Of a DNA stretch of 37,963 nucleotides, positions 14,627 through 22,996 are shown piece after piece. This DNA is from Nitrososphaerota archaeon. GTDB lineage: Archaea > Thermoproteota > Nitrososphaeria > Nitrososphaerales > UBA183. The translations under genes and the position numbers were made by a program. The notes under the pieces are model-generated. The model was not told the DNA's origin, did not search any database, and saw nothing but the letters and a program-made list of their open reading frames with translations. Position 1 is the first letter of the stretch, and every line of letters begins with the position of its first letter. Where the stretch lies: positions 1 to 37,963 of the forward strand of contig JAPCJN010000007.1 in assembly GCA_027886925.1 (NCBI GenBank). Direction: 5' to 3'.

Positions 14627-16561
14627 ATGAAGTTGGCAAACCTGAAGCTTGCAGCTCTTGTCATCCTGGCGGTGTTTTCGTTTTCGCCCCTCGCAGGAGT
14701 GGCTCATGCGGCTCAGGCGGCTCCACTAGCTGCGACTACGCAGATTAGCGGGAATCCTAACATCTGCGGAGGAGGCCATTATGGTGGGACGCTGAACATT
14801 GCATACGGTGGCGACCCCGGCAGCTTCAATCGCCTGATAAGCCATTCAACCGTGACCGCGATGATTTCGACGCAGATGGACTCAACGCGCTTGCTCGCCT
14901 ATGGACCTGGATGGGTGCCGATTAACCAATTGGCGAGCAATTACACAGTCACTCCTGACGGAAAGACATGGACGTTCCACATACCCAATAACATAACCTG
15001 GAGCGACGGGGTTCCCTTTACCTCGCAGGATATCAAGTTCTGGTATCTCGCCCTTGCGGGAAAGTTGCCGGGGACAGCACCCACTTCCACGGGATCGGTG
15101 TTTGTTCAGCAGAACATGACCAGCATAACCACCCCTGATAACTACACAGTGATATTCAACTTCAACTCCTTCACACCCTCCGCGCTGTTTTCGTACATCA
15201 ACGGGGACACGCCTGTCGCACCGCAGCACCTGTATCCCGCAGGTCAAAACATCTCTCTCAGTACGCAGGCGACGAGCCCGGTTGGCGTCGGTCCGTTCGA
15301 ATTCACATCCTATACCCACGGTCAGAATGTGATTCTCAGCAAGGACCCGACCTATTGGAAAGCCGGTCTCCCGTGCCTAGACTCTTTGAACTATCAGATC
15401 ATCCCTGACCAGCAGACCGCTGTCAACGCTTTGCTCGCAGGTCAGGTCAACTACATCTCCGAACAACTGGGAGTCCCAATAGCGCAGTTGGCGACGATAA
15501 ACAGCACCAAAGGCTTTGAGGCCAAAGTCCTGCCAGAGCCCACGGTCTACCGCTTGGCGATTAATCAGCGTCCCGACGCAGTAGCAGCACATCCCTGGCT
15601 TGCGAACCTGCAGGTCAGGACCGCGATCGCCACGGCCATAGACAGGGCTGGGATAGTGAGCACTGTATTCCACAACTTCACTACGACCAATTGGGGCCCA
15701 ATCCCACGGTCAATGGCGGCATTTTATGACCCGAAGATAGACTCGTTGGCTCCCAAATACAACGTCACACTTGCGAACAAGATGCTCGACCAGGCAGGAT
15801 ATCCAAAAGCAGCGAACGGGACGAGGTTCTCGGCCGACATGCCCTATCTAGCTGATCCTGGCGTAGATCAGGCTGCACAGATAATCAAGGCTGAACTTGC
15901 CCAGGTCGGAATAAACATCAACATAATCGCGCTTGATCGCAACGCCTACCTGAACACCTACGAGTACGACAAGAGCGGCCTTGGGACTACCCCCTTCGAC
16001 ATAATGGGCGCGACGGTCGGACCCGACCCGCTCAACCTCAACAGCCAGTACTTGTCGACACAGACTGCAGCCGTCGGAGGGTTCAACACGATTTGGTACA
16101 ATAGCTCTTCGGCGGACAAGTACCTCCTCATGGGGTCTTCGACCAACGACCTAAAGACTCGTCAAGCGGCCTACTACAACGCTTCTGAAACAATAGCAAA
16201 AGACATGGATTGGATTTCCCTGTTCAACGGGTTCAGGACGTATGCATGGAGCACGAACTTCGCTGGGTTCAACAACTACGGTCCCAATGCCTACTACGCC
16301 ACGCTGGGAAACATCTACTCGGTGAACGCTCCGATTTCCGGGACTCCAGTAAGCACTAGCACAATTTCAAGGAGTGCTTCGTCAAGCTCTGCTTCAACCT
16401 CCACCTCCCCGACTACATCCACGTCGGCAACTTCGACCACGTCCTCGACCTCGAACGCAGGTGGCTCGAACGTCACGACCTACCTGATAATAGGCGTGGT
16501 CCTGATAGTGATCGTAGCCGGTGCCGGGCTCTTCCTCAGGTCTCGAAGTAAGACGGGTTAG
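14627..16561 (+). CDS. dppA: Membrane-anchored extracellular solute-binding protein, family 5 (DppA/OppA-type)
   Basis: A 644-residue secreted receptor. An N-terminal hydrophobic signal (A-A-L-V-I-L-A-V-F-S-F) ends near A-H-A-A-Q-A. The body is SBP family 5, with Y-G-P-G-W-V-P, W-T-F-H-I-P-N-N-I-T-W-S-D-G and G-V-G-P-F-E-F. After it come a Ser/Thr-rich linker of about 50 residues, likely glycosylated, and a single C-terminal membrane helix ending R-S-R-S-K. There is no lipobox cysteine; this C-terminal anchoring is an archaeal design. It diverges from dppBC and is followed after 27 bp by the phosphotriesterase-like gene. It captures a peptide-like ligand at the cell surface. The start is uncertain between 14612 and 14627. 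Confidence 0.93.
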   Translation: MKLANLKLAALVILAVFSFSPLAGVAHAAQAAPLAATTQISGNPNICGGGHYGGTLNIAYGGDPGSFNRLISHSTVTAMISTQMDSTRLLAYGPGWVPINQLASNYTVTPDGKTWTFHIPNNITWSDGVPFTSQDIKFWYLALAGKLPGTAPTSTGSVFVQQNMTSITTPDNYTVIFNFNSFTPSALFSYINGDTPVAPQHLYPAGQNISLSTQATSPVGVGPFEFTSYTHGQNVILSKDPTYWKAGLPCLDSLNYQIIPDQQTAVNALLAGQVNYISEQLGVPIAQLATINSTKGFEAKVLPEPTVYRLAINQRPDAVAAHPWLANLQVRTAIATAIDRAGIVSTVFHNFTTTNWGPIPRSMAAFYDPKIDSLAPKYNVTLANKMLDQAGYPKAANGTRFSADMPYLADPGVDQAAQIIKAELAQVGININIIALDRNAYLNTYEYDKSGLGTTPFDIMGATVGPDPLNLNSQYLSTQTAAVGGFNTIWYNSSSADKYLLMGSSTNDLKTRQAAYYNASETIAKDMDWISLFNGFRTYAWSTNFAGFNNYGPNAYYATLGNIYSVNAPISGTPVSTSTISRSASSSSASTSTSPTTSTSATSTTSSTSNAGGSNVTTYLIIGVVLIVIVAGAGLFLRSRSKTG

Positions 16562-16588
16562 TAGGGCCCGAATGGCTCGGGCTGGCCA

Positions 16589-17674
16589 TTGACAACGGAA
16601 GACAACGGCACAGTCACAACCGTGCTGGGCCCCGTTGAAAGCGCGTCGCTCGGGCCCACGTTGACACACGAGCATCTCTTCTGCGACAATTATCCAAAGT
16701 GGAACGAACCCGACGCCCATAGCCCGGCGACGCGTAGGCAATTGGCAGAGGCAAAGTTCAGCCTGGAACTGTTGGACGAGATCAGGCGTGCTCCTCTCGA
16801 CACGATCAAGGACAATCTCATACTTGCTGATGCTGAAGTCGCGACAAAGGAGGCTATGGAGTTCAAGATTTTCGGAGGAGGGACGATAGTAGACCTATCC
16901 AACGTGGGTCTGGGAAGGGACCCTCTGGGCCTTGTCCGGGTTTCCAGGTCGACTGGCTTACACGTTGTAGCTGGTTGTGGCTATTATGTCAAGCTGTCAC
17001 ATCCTCCCGAGGTATCTAAGGAATCAGAGCGCCGACTGACCAACAAGATCGTGAACGACATCGTCGAGGGAATACAGGGAACCTCTGTCAAAGCCGGAAT
17101 AATAGGGGAGATAGGCGTCTCCTACAATCCTCATCCTGACGAGAAGAAGGTCCTCCGCGCCTCATGCGCCGCACAGAAAAAGACGGGAGCTCCAATCTCG
17201 CTGCATTGTTCAAGACTCTCCAAAGACGATTATCTCCAGCTGCTCGAGATCATTGAGGGGGAGGGATGCAGTCCGGAGCGCGTCATATTCGGCCACCTGG
17301 ACAGGACCACGGATGGCAAAATCGACGTGCCTCTCCACAAGATCATAGCCAAGAGGGGTGCCTACGTTCAGTATGACGGATTCGGTTCCGAGTCATATTT
17401 CTCTGTGCATGGGGCCATGTTCCAGAACCCTCAAGATTACTCAAGGGTGGAGGCCATCTCAGAGCTCAAGAAAGCAGGAATGCTCTCGAGAGTCTTGATC
17501 TCGCACGATATCTATCTGAAACATCATCTCCGCTCTTACGGTGGATGGGGGTACGCGCACATTCTCAAGACGGTCGTCCCCATGTTCAAGTTGCAAGGTT
17601 TTGACGATGGAGAGGTTAACAAAATCCTGGTCGACAATCCCGCCGCAGCCCTGGTCAAGGTCGTGGAGAAGTAG
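16589..17674 (+). CDS. Phosphotriesterase-family amidohydrolase/lactonase
   Basis: A 361-residue TIM-barrel metal hydrolase. The first metal pair is in T-H-E-H (H27, H29). The bridging residue appears to be Glu in I-I-G-E-I-G rather than the carbamylated Lys of bacterial phosphotriesterase, as in the Php-type branch. Further ligands are His in S-L-H-C, His in F-G-H-L-D and Asp in I-S-H-D. Family members hydrolyse lactones, organophosphates or N-acyl amino acids. It lies 27 bp after the binding-protein gene, so it is probably in its operon and may act on the imported compound or a lactone made from it. The start is TTG; the nearby ATG is in another frame. Confidence 0.87.
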   Translation: MTTEDNGTVTTVLGPVESASLGPTLTHEHLFCDNYPKWNEPDAHSPATRRQLAEAKFSLELLDEIRRAPLDTIKDNLILADAEVATKEAMEFKIFGGGTIVDLSNVGLGRDPLGLVRVSRSTGLHVVAGCGYYVKLSHPPEVSKESERRLTNKIVNDIVEGIQGTSVKAGIIGEIGVSYNPHPDEKKVLRASCAAQKKTGAPISLHCSRLSKDDYLQLLEIIEGEGCSPERVIFGHLDRTTDGKIDVPLHKIIAKRGAYVQYDGFGSESYFSVHGAMFQNPQDYSRVEAISELKKAGMLSRVLISHDIYLKHHLRSYGGWGYAHILKTVVPMFKLQGFDDGEVNKILVDNPAAALVKVVEK

Positions 17675-17897
17675 AGGAGCCATCGTAACGCCTCACAAAC
17701 GCAGTCCAGTTTGGCTCCCGTGTGTGAGGAGCAGGCCAAATGCGTCGGCGCCTGGATTCGCTCGCGTGAGTCGAACATTTGGTGAAAAAATCCGTTTTGT
17801 TTCCGACGGACACCAAACGCCGTGCCCATCAAGTGAACACAGGTCGCATCGGACTCTATAACGTTTATAGCCGGCACCGGGCTCGTCATCACCAGTA
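17675..17897. other. Intergenic gap (223 bp)
   Basis: No coding frame, tRNA or strong hairpin is seen. It contains a T-rich stretch near 17796-17812, which could end the upstream transcript, and the TATA element of the next gene near its right end. Confidence 0.4.
17862..17870 (+). promoter_or_regulatory. TATA element for the class-III aminotransferase gene
   Basis: CGTTTATAG is centred about 32 bp before the TTG at 17898 and 44 bp before the ATG at 17910. Confidence 0.5.
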
Positions 17898-19196
17898 TTG
17901 GACGGTACCATGTCGTCTACGAAGGAAAAGTCTCCAGCGAAAATAATCTTTCCCGAACGCTGGTCCCATCCGGTGCTTTCTAGGGGGGTAGGCTCAAAGG
18001 TGTGGGACGTCGCAGGAAGAGAGTACATCGACTGTCATAGCGGCCCTGGAGTGCTCGCCATTGGACATGGACATCCAGAATACATCGGAGCGCTGAAGTC
18101 TCAGTTGGACAAACTAATGATCGCGCCCGCGAACAAGTGGCATGAACCCTTAATCGAGCTCCAGAATGTTTTGGGCGATGTGTTACCACCCAACCTCCTC
18201 AACTTTTTCCTCTTCAATTCTGGTTCAGAGGCTAACGAAGGAGCGATAAAAGTGGCGAAAAAGTATGCATACTCGGTGGGGAGGACCGGGGGTTGCGTCG
18301 TCTCGTTAGAATATTCATTTCATGGTCTCACATCGCTCACGCTGAGCCTCACCGGGATGTACAAGACAAAGCGAGGTCTTGGCTCTTTTGCGAACTCCCC
18401 CGGCGCTCTTGTCATCCCTGCACCCTATGTCTACCGATATCCTGGCGGAGCCGAGGCCTGTGCGGCACATTGCATTTCTGCGCTAGAGAGCCTGATAGAA
18501 AGCAAGGGCGCCGACGACATCGCAGCCGTGATCTACGAACCCGTCTTAGGGTCGGGGGGGCTGATCGTGCCGCCAAGGCCCTTCCACGAGGCTCTGCGTA
18601 GAGTAACGAAACAAAACGGAATCGCATTGATTGCCGACGAAGTCTTCACAGGCTTCGGCAGGACCGGGAAGATGTTCGCCTATCAGCACTGGGGGTTCGA
18701 ACCCGACATGATGACCTTAGGCAAGGCGCTAGGAGGAGGAGTACCCATCGGAGGCTTGGCTGCCGTGAGCAAGCTGGCCAACGCGATGGAGAAGGGAGAC
18801 TTGGGAGGAACTTTCAGCGGTAATCCGCTTTCAAGCGCAGCGTCCGCCGCGAGCGTGAAGATAATCAAGAAATACAACTTGGACGAGAACGCAGCGAGGG
18901 TCGGAGACTACCTGCTCGACGAACTCACGCGCCTAAAGGAAGACGGGAAGTTTCGTGGAGATGTACGAGGTCTGGGACTCGCCATCGGCATCGAACTGGT
19001 GACGGACGAAAAGACAAAGACCCCCGATCCCGAAGGGACCAGGAGTCTGGTGAAACGTCTCCGCGAAGAAGGGGTACTGGTAGGAATAGGAGGACCTTTC
19101 GACAATGTGGTCAGAGTACACCCTCCGCTGATCCTTACGGAGGAAGAGGCCAAGGATGTGGTGGCGGCTTTCAAGAGAAGCCTCGTCAACTCGTGA
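17898..19196 (+). CDS. Class III aminotransferase (GABA/acetylornithine/alanine-glyoxylate-like)
   Basis: A 432-residue PLP enzyme. Marks are V-W-D-V-A-G-R-E-Y-I-D, G-H-G-H-P, F-N-S-G-S-E-A-N-E-G-A (phosphate-binding), Y-S-F-H-G, the A-D-E-V-F-T-G-F-G-R-T-G motif and the Schiff-base lysine K276 in L-G-K-A-L-G-G-G-V-P. It belongs to the omega-aminotransferase group that uses GABA, ornithine, beta-alanine or similar amines; the exact donor cannot be told. The TTG at 17898 fits the promoter spacing; ATG at 17910 is an alternative and would remove four residues. The ATPase gene follows 88 bp later on the same strand, so it may head the operon that includes dppD and dppF. Confidence 0.9.
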   Translation: MDGTMSSTKEKSPAKIIFPERWSHPVLSRGVGSKVWDVAGREYIDCHSGPGVLAIGHGHPEYIGALKSQLDKLMIAPANKWHEPLIELQNVLGDVLPPNLLNFFLFNSGSEANEGAIKVAKKYAYSVGRTGGCVVSLEYSFHGLTSLTLSLTGMYKTKRGLGSFANSPGALVIPAPYVYRYPGGAEACAAHCISALESLIESKGADDIAAVIYEPVLGSGGLIVPPRPFHEALRRVTKQNGIALIADEVFTGFGRTGKMFAYQHWGFEPDMMTLGKALGGGVPIGGLAAVSKLANAMEKGDLGGTFSGNPLSSAASAASVKIIKKYNLDENAARVGDYLLDELTRLKEDGKFRGDVRGLGLAIGIELVTDEKTKTPDPEGTRSLVKRLREEGVLVGIGGPFDNVVRVHPPLILTEEEAKDVVAAFKRSLVNS

Positions 19197-19284
19197 TCGA
19201 TACTATTGTTGGCCCAGGGAAGCACTGTCGCCGCAGTTCATGTCGATCGACGATCAGCTTTGTTGAGGAACTCGGCGCGATAGC

Positions 19285-20307
19285 TTGAGCGTGGATTCGA
19301 TGTCTTCGTCCAACCTCCTCAAGGTCGAGGACCTGACAACCTGTCTTTTCACGGAGGCTGGAAGGGTGACGGCCGTGAATTCAGTGTCTCTCGAGATTGG
19401 CCACGGAGAATCGGTCGGGTTGGTCGGTGAATCTGGGTCTGGCAAGAGCATGACGGCCCTGAGCATACTCGGCCTCCAGCCTTCGCCTCCCGCGCGGATT
19501 ATGAAAGGTAGGGTTCTCTTCGAGGGACGCGACGTCCTCAAAATGACGGAGGAGGAGTTGAGAAAGATTCGCGGAAAAGACATCTCCATGATCTTCCAGG
19601 ATCCTGCTACCTTCCTTAACCCTGTGATGAAGATAGGTGACCAGATCAAGGAGGCTATCTATGTGCACGCGACGACCCCCCGAAGCGCCGAGAGGAAAAA
19701 GTCGATCCAGAATCGTGTCGTGGAGCTTCTACGACTTGTCCGCATCCCAGACCCTGAGAGTGTGATGGACCGCTATCCCCACGAGTTGAGCGGAGGCATG
19801 AAACAGCGAGTCTTCATAGCGATGGCCCTCGCGGTTGTCCCTAAGCTTTTGATTGCCGACGAACCGACGACGGCGCTGGACGCGACGATCCAAGCGCAGA
19901 TCGTTTCGTTGCTTCGCGATATCCGGCAGAAGCTCGGCATCTCTCTCCTCCTAATCAGCCACGACCTCGGCCTAATCGCCGAGCTTTGCGACAGGGTCTA
20001 CGTGATTTACGGGGGAAGAATAGTGGAGACGGGCGACGTATTCTCCATCTTCAAGCCTAAACACCCCTACACTCAAGGTCTCATCGATTCGGCGAAGGAC
20101 TCGGGCACCAGGAAGGGAAAATTCGCTTACATCGACGGAGAGGTGGCGGACCTTGCCAACCCCCCTAGCGGGTGCAGTTTCCACCCCAGGTGCAAACACG
20201 CGCAGAGTATCTGCAGTGAAAAACTTCCTGTACTGGAGCCCACCGGAGAAGGGAACCTGGTTGCGTGTCATCGTTGGAAAGAATTGGATCTAAAGGTGGA
20301 GACTTGA
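19285..20307 (+). CDS. dppD: Dipeptide/oligopeptide ABC transporter ATPase, DppD-type
   Basis: A 340-residue ATPase. It has Walker A G-E-S-G-S-G-K-S, Q-loop F-Q-D-P, signature L-S-G-G-M-K-Q-R, Walker B L-L-I-A-D-E-P-T-T-A-L-D and H-loop I-S-H-D. The C-terminal oligopeptide-transporter extension carries a four-cysteine cluster (C-S-F-H-P-R-C, then C-S-E and a final A-C-H), known in this subfamily to be able to hold an iron-sulfur cluster. It pairs with DppF to drive the DppBC channel. The start is uncertain among TTG 19285, GTG 19291 and ATG 19300; no clear TATA element precedes it, consistent with transcription from the aminotransferase promoter. Confidence 0.93.
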   Translation: MSVDSMSSSNLLKVEDLTTCLFTEAGRVTAVNSVSLEIGHGESVGLVGESGSGKSMTALSILGLQPSPPARIMKGRVLFEGRDVLKMTEEELRKIRGKDISMIFQDPATFLNPVMKIGDQIKEAIYVHATTPRSAERKKSIQNRVVELLRLVRIPDPESVMDRYPHELSGGMKQRVFIAMALAVVPKLLIADEPTTALDATIQAQIVSLLRDIRQKLGISLLLISHDLGLIAELCDRVYVIYGGRIVETGDVFSIFKPKHPYTQGLIDSAKDSGTRKGKFAYIDGEVADLANPPSGCSFHPRCKHAQSICSEKLPVLEPTGEGNLVACHRWKELDLKVET

Positions 20308-20323
20308 TCTGACCCAACCTCTG

Positions 20324-21301
20324 GTGTCTGTCAACAACCTGGTCAAACATTTTCCGGTCTCCGGTGGTCCGGCCTTCTGGAAGCGAAATTCCGAGCCGGT
20401 CGTGGTCCACGCGGTCGACGGCGTGAGTTTCGAGATCAGACCAAAAGAAAGTTTCGGACTGGTGGGCGAGAGCGGATGTGGTAAGACCACAATGGCGAAG
20501 ATAATGGCTCGGCTCCTCCGCCCAACATCTGGCGAAGTCGTCTTCTCTAATGCGGATATTTTCCGGGCCCGAGGAGACGAGCTAAAGTCGATTCGCAGGG
20601 ATATCTCGTTCGTGTTTCAGAATCCTCTCTCCTCGATGAACCCTCGGTGGAAGATTGCGGACATACTTGCCCTCCCATACAGGATTCACAAAATCACTCC
20701 CAAAAATCAGATTGTCAATCGCGTGAGGGAACTCCTCTCCGATGTTGAGCTGTCACCTCCTGAGAGATATATGGATAGGTATCCTCACGAGCTCAGCGGA
20801 GGGGAAAGGCAGAGGGTGGTCATCGCTCGCGCGCTTGCCCTCAAACCCAAGTTCGTAATCGCGGACGAGCCTGTCGCCTCGCTCGACATATCCGTCAGGG
20901 GCAAGGTCCTTAACATGATGAAAAACCTTCAATCGCAGTTCGGCCTGACCTATCTCATCATCACCCATGATCTGAACGTCCTGCACGCGATGTGCGATCG
21001 GGTAGCAGTGATGTATCTCGGAAAGGTGGTCGAGATAGGCCCCGTTGATGAGATTTTCAGCGACCCAAGGCACCCCTACACGAAGGCCCTCTTGCGGTCG
21101 CGGATGATAGCGAACCCGGTGCAGACCAGAGCGAGGCCCATAACCGCGCTCGAGGGCGAAGTGCCTTCACCGCTCCATCCTCCGATCGGCTGCCGGTTTA
21201 ATACGAGGTGCCCGTCAAGGGTGGAGAGCTGTTTCAAGGAAGAGCCCCGCCTGGCCCCAGTCGGCTCGGATCACGACGCGGCCTGTCCCGTCCTTAACTG
21301 A
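20324..21301 (+). CDS. dppF: Dipeptide/oligopeptide ABC transporter ATPase, DppF-type
   Basis: A 325-residue ATPase that starts 16 bp after dppD. It has Walker A G-E-S-G-C-G-K-T-T, Q-loop F-Q-N-P, signature L-S-G-G-E-R-Q-R, Walker B F-V-I-A-D-E-P-V-A-S-L-D, H-loop I-T-H-D, and the C-terminal extension with a four-cysteine cluster (C-R-F-N-T-R-C, then C-F-K and A-C-P). GTG at 20324 is the first conventional start in frame, although typical DppF proteins begin a few residues earlier. With DppD it forms the asymmetric ATPase pair typical of peptide importers. The ornithine-cyclodeaminase-like gene follows after 25 bp. Confidence 0.93.
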   Translation: MSVNNLVKHFPVSGGPAFWKRNSEPVVVHAVDGVSFEIRPKESFGLVGESGCGKTTMAKIMARLLRPTSGEVVFSNADIFRARGDELKSIRRDISFVFQNPLSSMNPRWKIADILALPYRIHKITPKNQIVNRVRELLSDVELSPPERYMDRYPHELSGGERQRVVIARALALKPKFVIADEPVASLDISVRGKVLNMMKNLQSQFGLTYLIITHDLNVLHAMCDRVAVMYLGKVVEIGPVDEIFSDPRHPYTKALLRSRMIANPVQTRARPITALEGEVPSPLHPPIGCRFNTRCPSRVESCFKEEPRLAPVGSDHDAACPVLN

Positions 21302-21326
21302 CTGAGCTTTTCGATAATCATCAAGG

Positions 21327-22385
21327 ATGCCCGACAGCCTTATGGTCGCGGCGGCTCGGACCGAGGACAGGGGAACGAAGTCGACGCTTCTCATAACAGA
21401 AGAAGATATTGCCAAATGCATAAGCCCACTCGACATACTAGAAGCAGAAGAGGATGGCCACCGTCAATATGGTCTGGGCAGAGCAGAGACGTTGCCGCGC
21501 CGAGAAATCGTGATTAGCGGAGGGAAGTTCCCGCACTCGGACCCTCGCAGAAGCAAGGTCAACCAAGGTATGGCGCTCTTGGCAGAATCTCAGGTCCTCG
21601 TCGTCACCATGGGGTACAACTTCTTCAGCAAGAAGAATCGACCAAAGAGACAGTTACGGTATCTGCTGTCGGCTCAAGATGGAAAAGTTCTTGCGATAAT
21701 AGACTCTGTCGTCCTAAGCCAATATCGAACGAGCGCTGGCGGTGCAGTTGGCGCGAAATATCTTTCTAGACGCGATAGCCGAACAGTTGGAATCCTGGGC
21801 GCAGGAAGGCAAGCGGTGAACCAACTCAGATTCCTTCAGCTGGTGAGAGACATCAACACAATTTTCGTTTGGTCTCGCACATATTCAAGAGCGCGAAACT
21901 TCTGCCAGGAGAACAAAGGAGTGCTCCAAGCAAATCTCGTGCCGGTCCATGCCATCGAAGAGATGAGTCGGCGCGTAGATATCCTCGTCACTCTCACCCC
22001 CTCTTATTCGCCGATAGTCTCCGCCGAGTTCATGACCCCGGGGCTGCACGTGAACATAATAGGAGCAGATGACCCTCCGAAAATCGAACTCGACGGTGAG
22101 GCCTTGAAAAAGGCAGACAGAATCGTAATAGCTGGAGAAGAGTCTTTCTTAGCCGGGCAACTAGCCAAACCTATCGCCGAAGGAAAGATCTCCCGAAATG
22201 ACATCTTTGGAACACTTGGAGAGATAGTGGCGGGCCTCAAGCCAGGAAGGGAGCGAGATGACGAGATCACTGTGTTCCATTCGCCCGGGATGACCTTGCA
22301 GGACGTGTCTTCGGGCTACAAGGCTTATCTCCGAGTGAAGGCAGCTGGACTCGGCAAAGAGGTACAAGACCCATTTTTGCTCTAG
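21327..22385 (+). CDS. Ornithine cyclodeaminase/mu-crystallin family protein
   Basis: A 352-residue NAD(P)-binding protein. It shows the family's N-terminal dimerisation region (L-L-I-T-E-E-D-I), K-V-N-Q-G-M-A-L-L, a substrate-side R-T-S-A-G-G-A-V-G-A-K-Y-L, the cofactor loop G-I-L-G-A-G-R-Q-A and D-I-L-V-T-L-T-P-S with G-L-H-V-N-I-I-G-A-D. Relatives catalyse ornithine cyclodeamination, ketimine reduction, or alanine, lysine and opine oxidation, all passing through a cyclic or linear imine. Its place 25 bp after dppF makes it the last gene of the importer operon, so an imine-forming step on the imported molecule is likely. The start could also be ATG at 21342. Confidence 0.87.
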   Translation: MPDSLMVAAARTEDRGTKSTLLITEEDIAKCISPLDILEAEEDGHRQYGLGRAETLPRREIVISGGKFPHSDPRRSKVNQGMALLAESQVLVVTMGYNFFSKKNRPKRQLRYLLSAQDGKVLAIIDSVVLSQYRTSAGGAVGAKYLSRRDSRTVGILGAGRQAVNQLRFLQLVRDINTIFVWSRTYSRARNFCQENKGVLQANLVPVHAIEEMSRRVDILVTLTPSYSPIVSAEFMTPGLHVNIIGADDPPKIELDGEALKKADRIVIAGEESFLAGQLAKPIAEGKISRNDIFGTLGEIVAGLKPGRERDDEITVFHSPGMTLQDVSSGYKAYLRVKAAGLGKEVQDPFLL

Positions 22386-22471
22386 CCTTGGCTACATCTC
22401 CGGACTTCCGTGCTCCCGTGTTTGCTTGCAGCCGGTAGGTCCATCGGTGTAACTCAGGCGCCTGAGCCATT

Positions 22472-22933
22472 CTAGCCCCTTATCTTGACAACGAGCTCAA
22501 TTATTATCGGGATGTTCATCGGATTTCGCACGCCGGCGGAATGTCGGACGTGTCTGCCGTTCTCGCCGAATATCTCCACGAGCAAGTCAGACGCACCATT
22601 CAACACGACGTGCTCGTCGTGAAACTCGCCAGTAGAGTTGATCCACCCTTGCATTTGGACCACCCTATCGACCTTATCGAGGTCGCCCGCAAGAGATTTT
22701 ATCACGCTAAGCAGATTGAGAACGCAGATCCGACCAATCTGATAGCCCTCCTCAATCGATAGATTCTCACCGAACCTCCCTTTGTACTTGATTACGCCGT
22801 TTTCCCACGGACCCATCCCGCTTGTGTACAAAAGTTCGCCTACCTGCAGACCCCTGATGTATGACCCTGCCGTGGGTGGAGGAACTCCCGGTAGTTTGAA
22901 CCCCAATGATTCGATTCTCTTCTCGATGAGCAT
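22472..22933 (-). CDS. RidA/YjgF/YER057c family protein
   Basis: A 153-residue member of the RidA superfamily, which hydrolyses reactive enamine/imine intermediates released by PLP and flavin enzymes. Visible are L-L-Y-T-S-G-M-G-P, the long helix, and the C-terminal V-R-H-S-A-G-V-R-N-P-M-N-I-P-I-I-I-E-L, whose first Arg sits where RidA binds the substrate carboxylate. It lies 63 bp downstream of the FAD oxidase on the same strand and is probably co-transcribed. With several aminotransferases and an imine-handling dehydrogenase around it, detoxification of imines in this pathway is a sensible role. The start codon is TTG or ATG at 22933. Confidence 0.88.
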   Translation of the reverse strand: MLIEKRIESLGFKLPGVPPPTAGSYIRGLQVGELLYTSGMGPWENGVIKYKGRFGENLSIEEGYQIGRICVLNLLSVIKSLAGDLDKVDRVVQMQGWINSTGEFHDEHVVLNGASDLLVEIFGENGRHVRHSAGVRNPMNIPIIIELVVKIRG

Positions 22934-22996
22934 GGTCTCGCTGTTTCTCTTTCCTGTTTCCTGTTTTAGCCTTTCGGCGCTGAAGGCTCGCCGGCA

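Noticed and set aside
17675..17897. A frame of 106 residues across the gap before the class-III aminotransferase
   Set aside because: Ser/Arg-rich, starts inside the upstream gene in another frame and has no recognisable motif.
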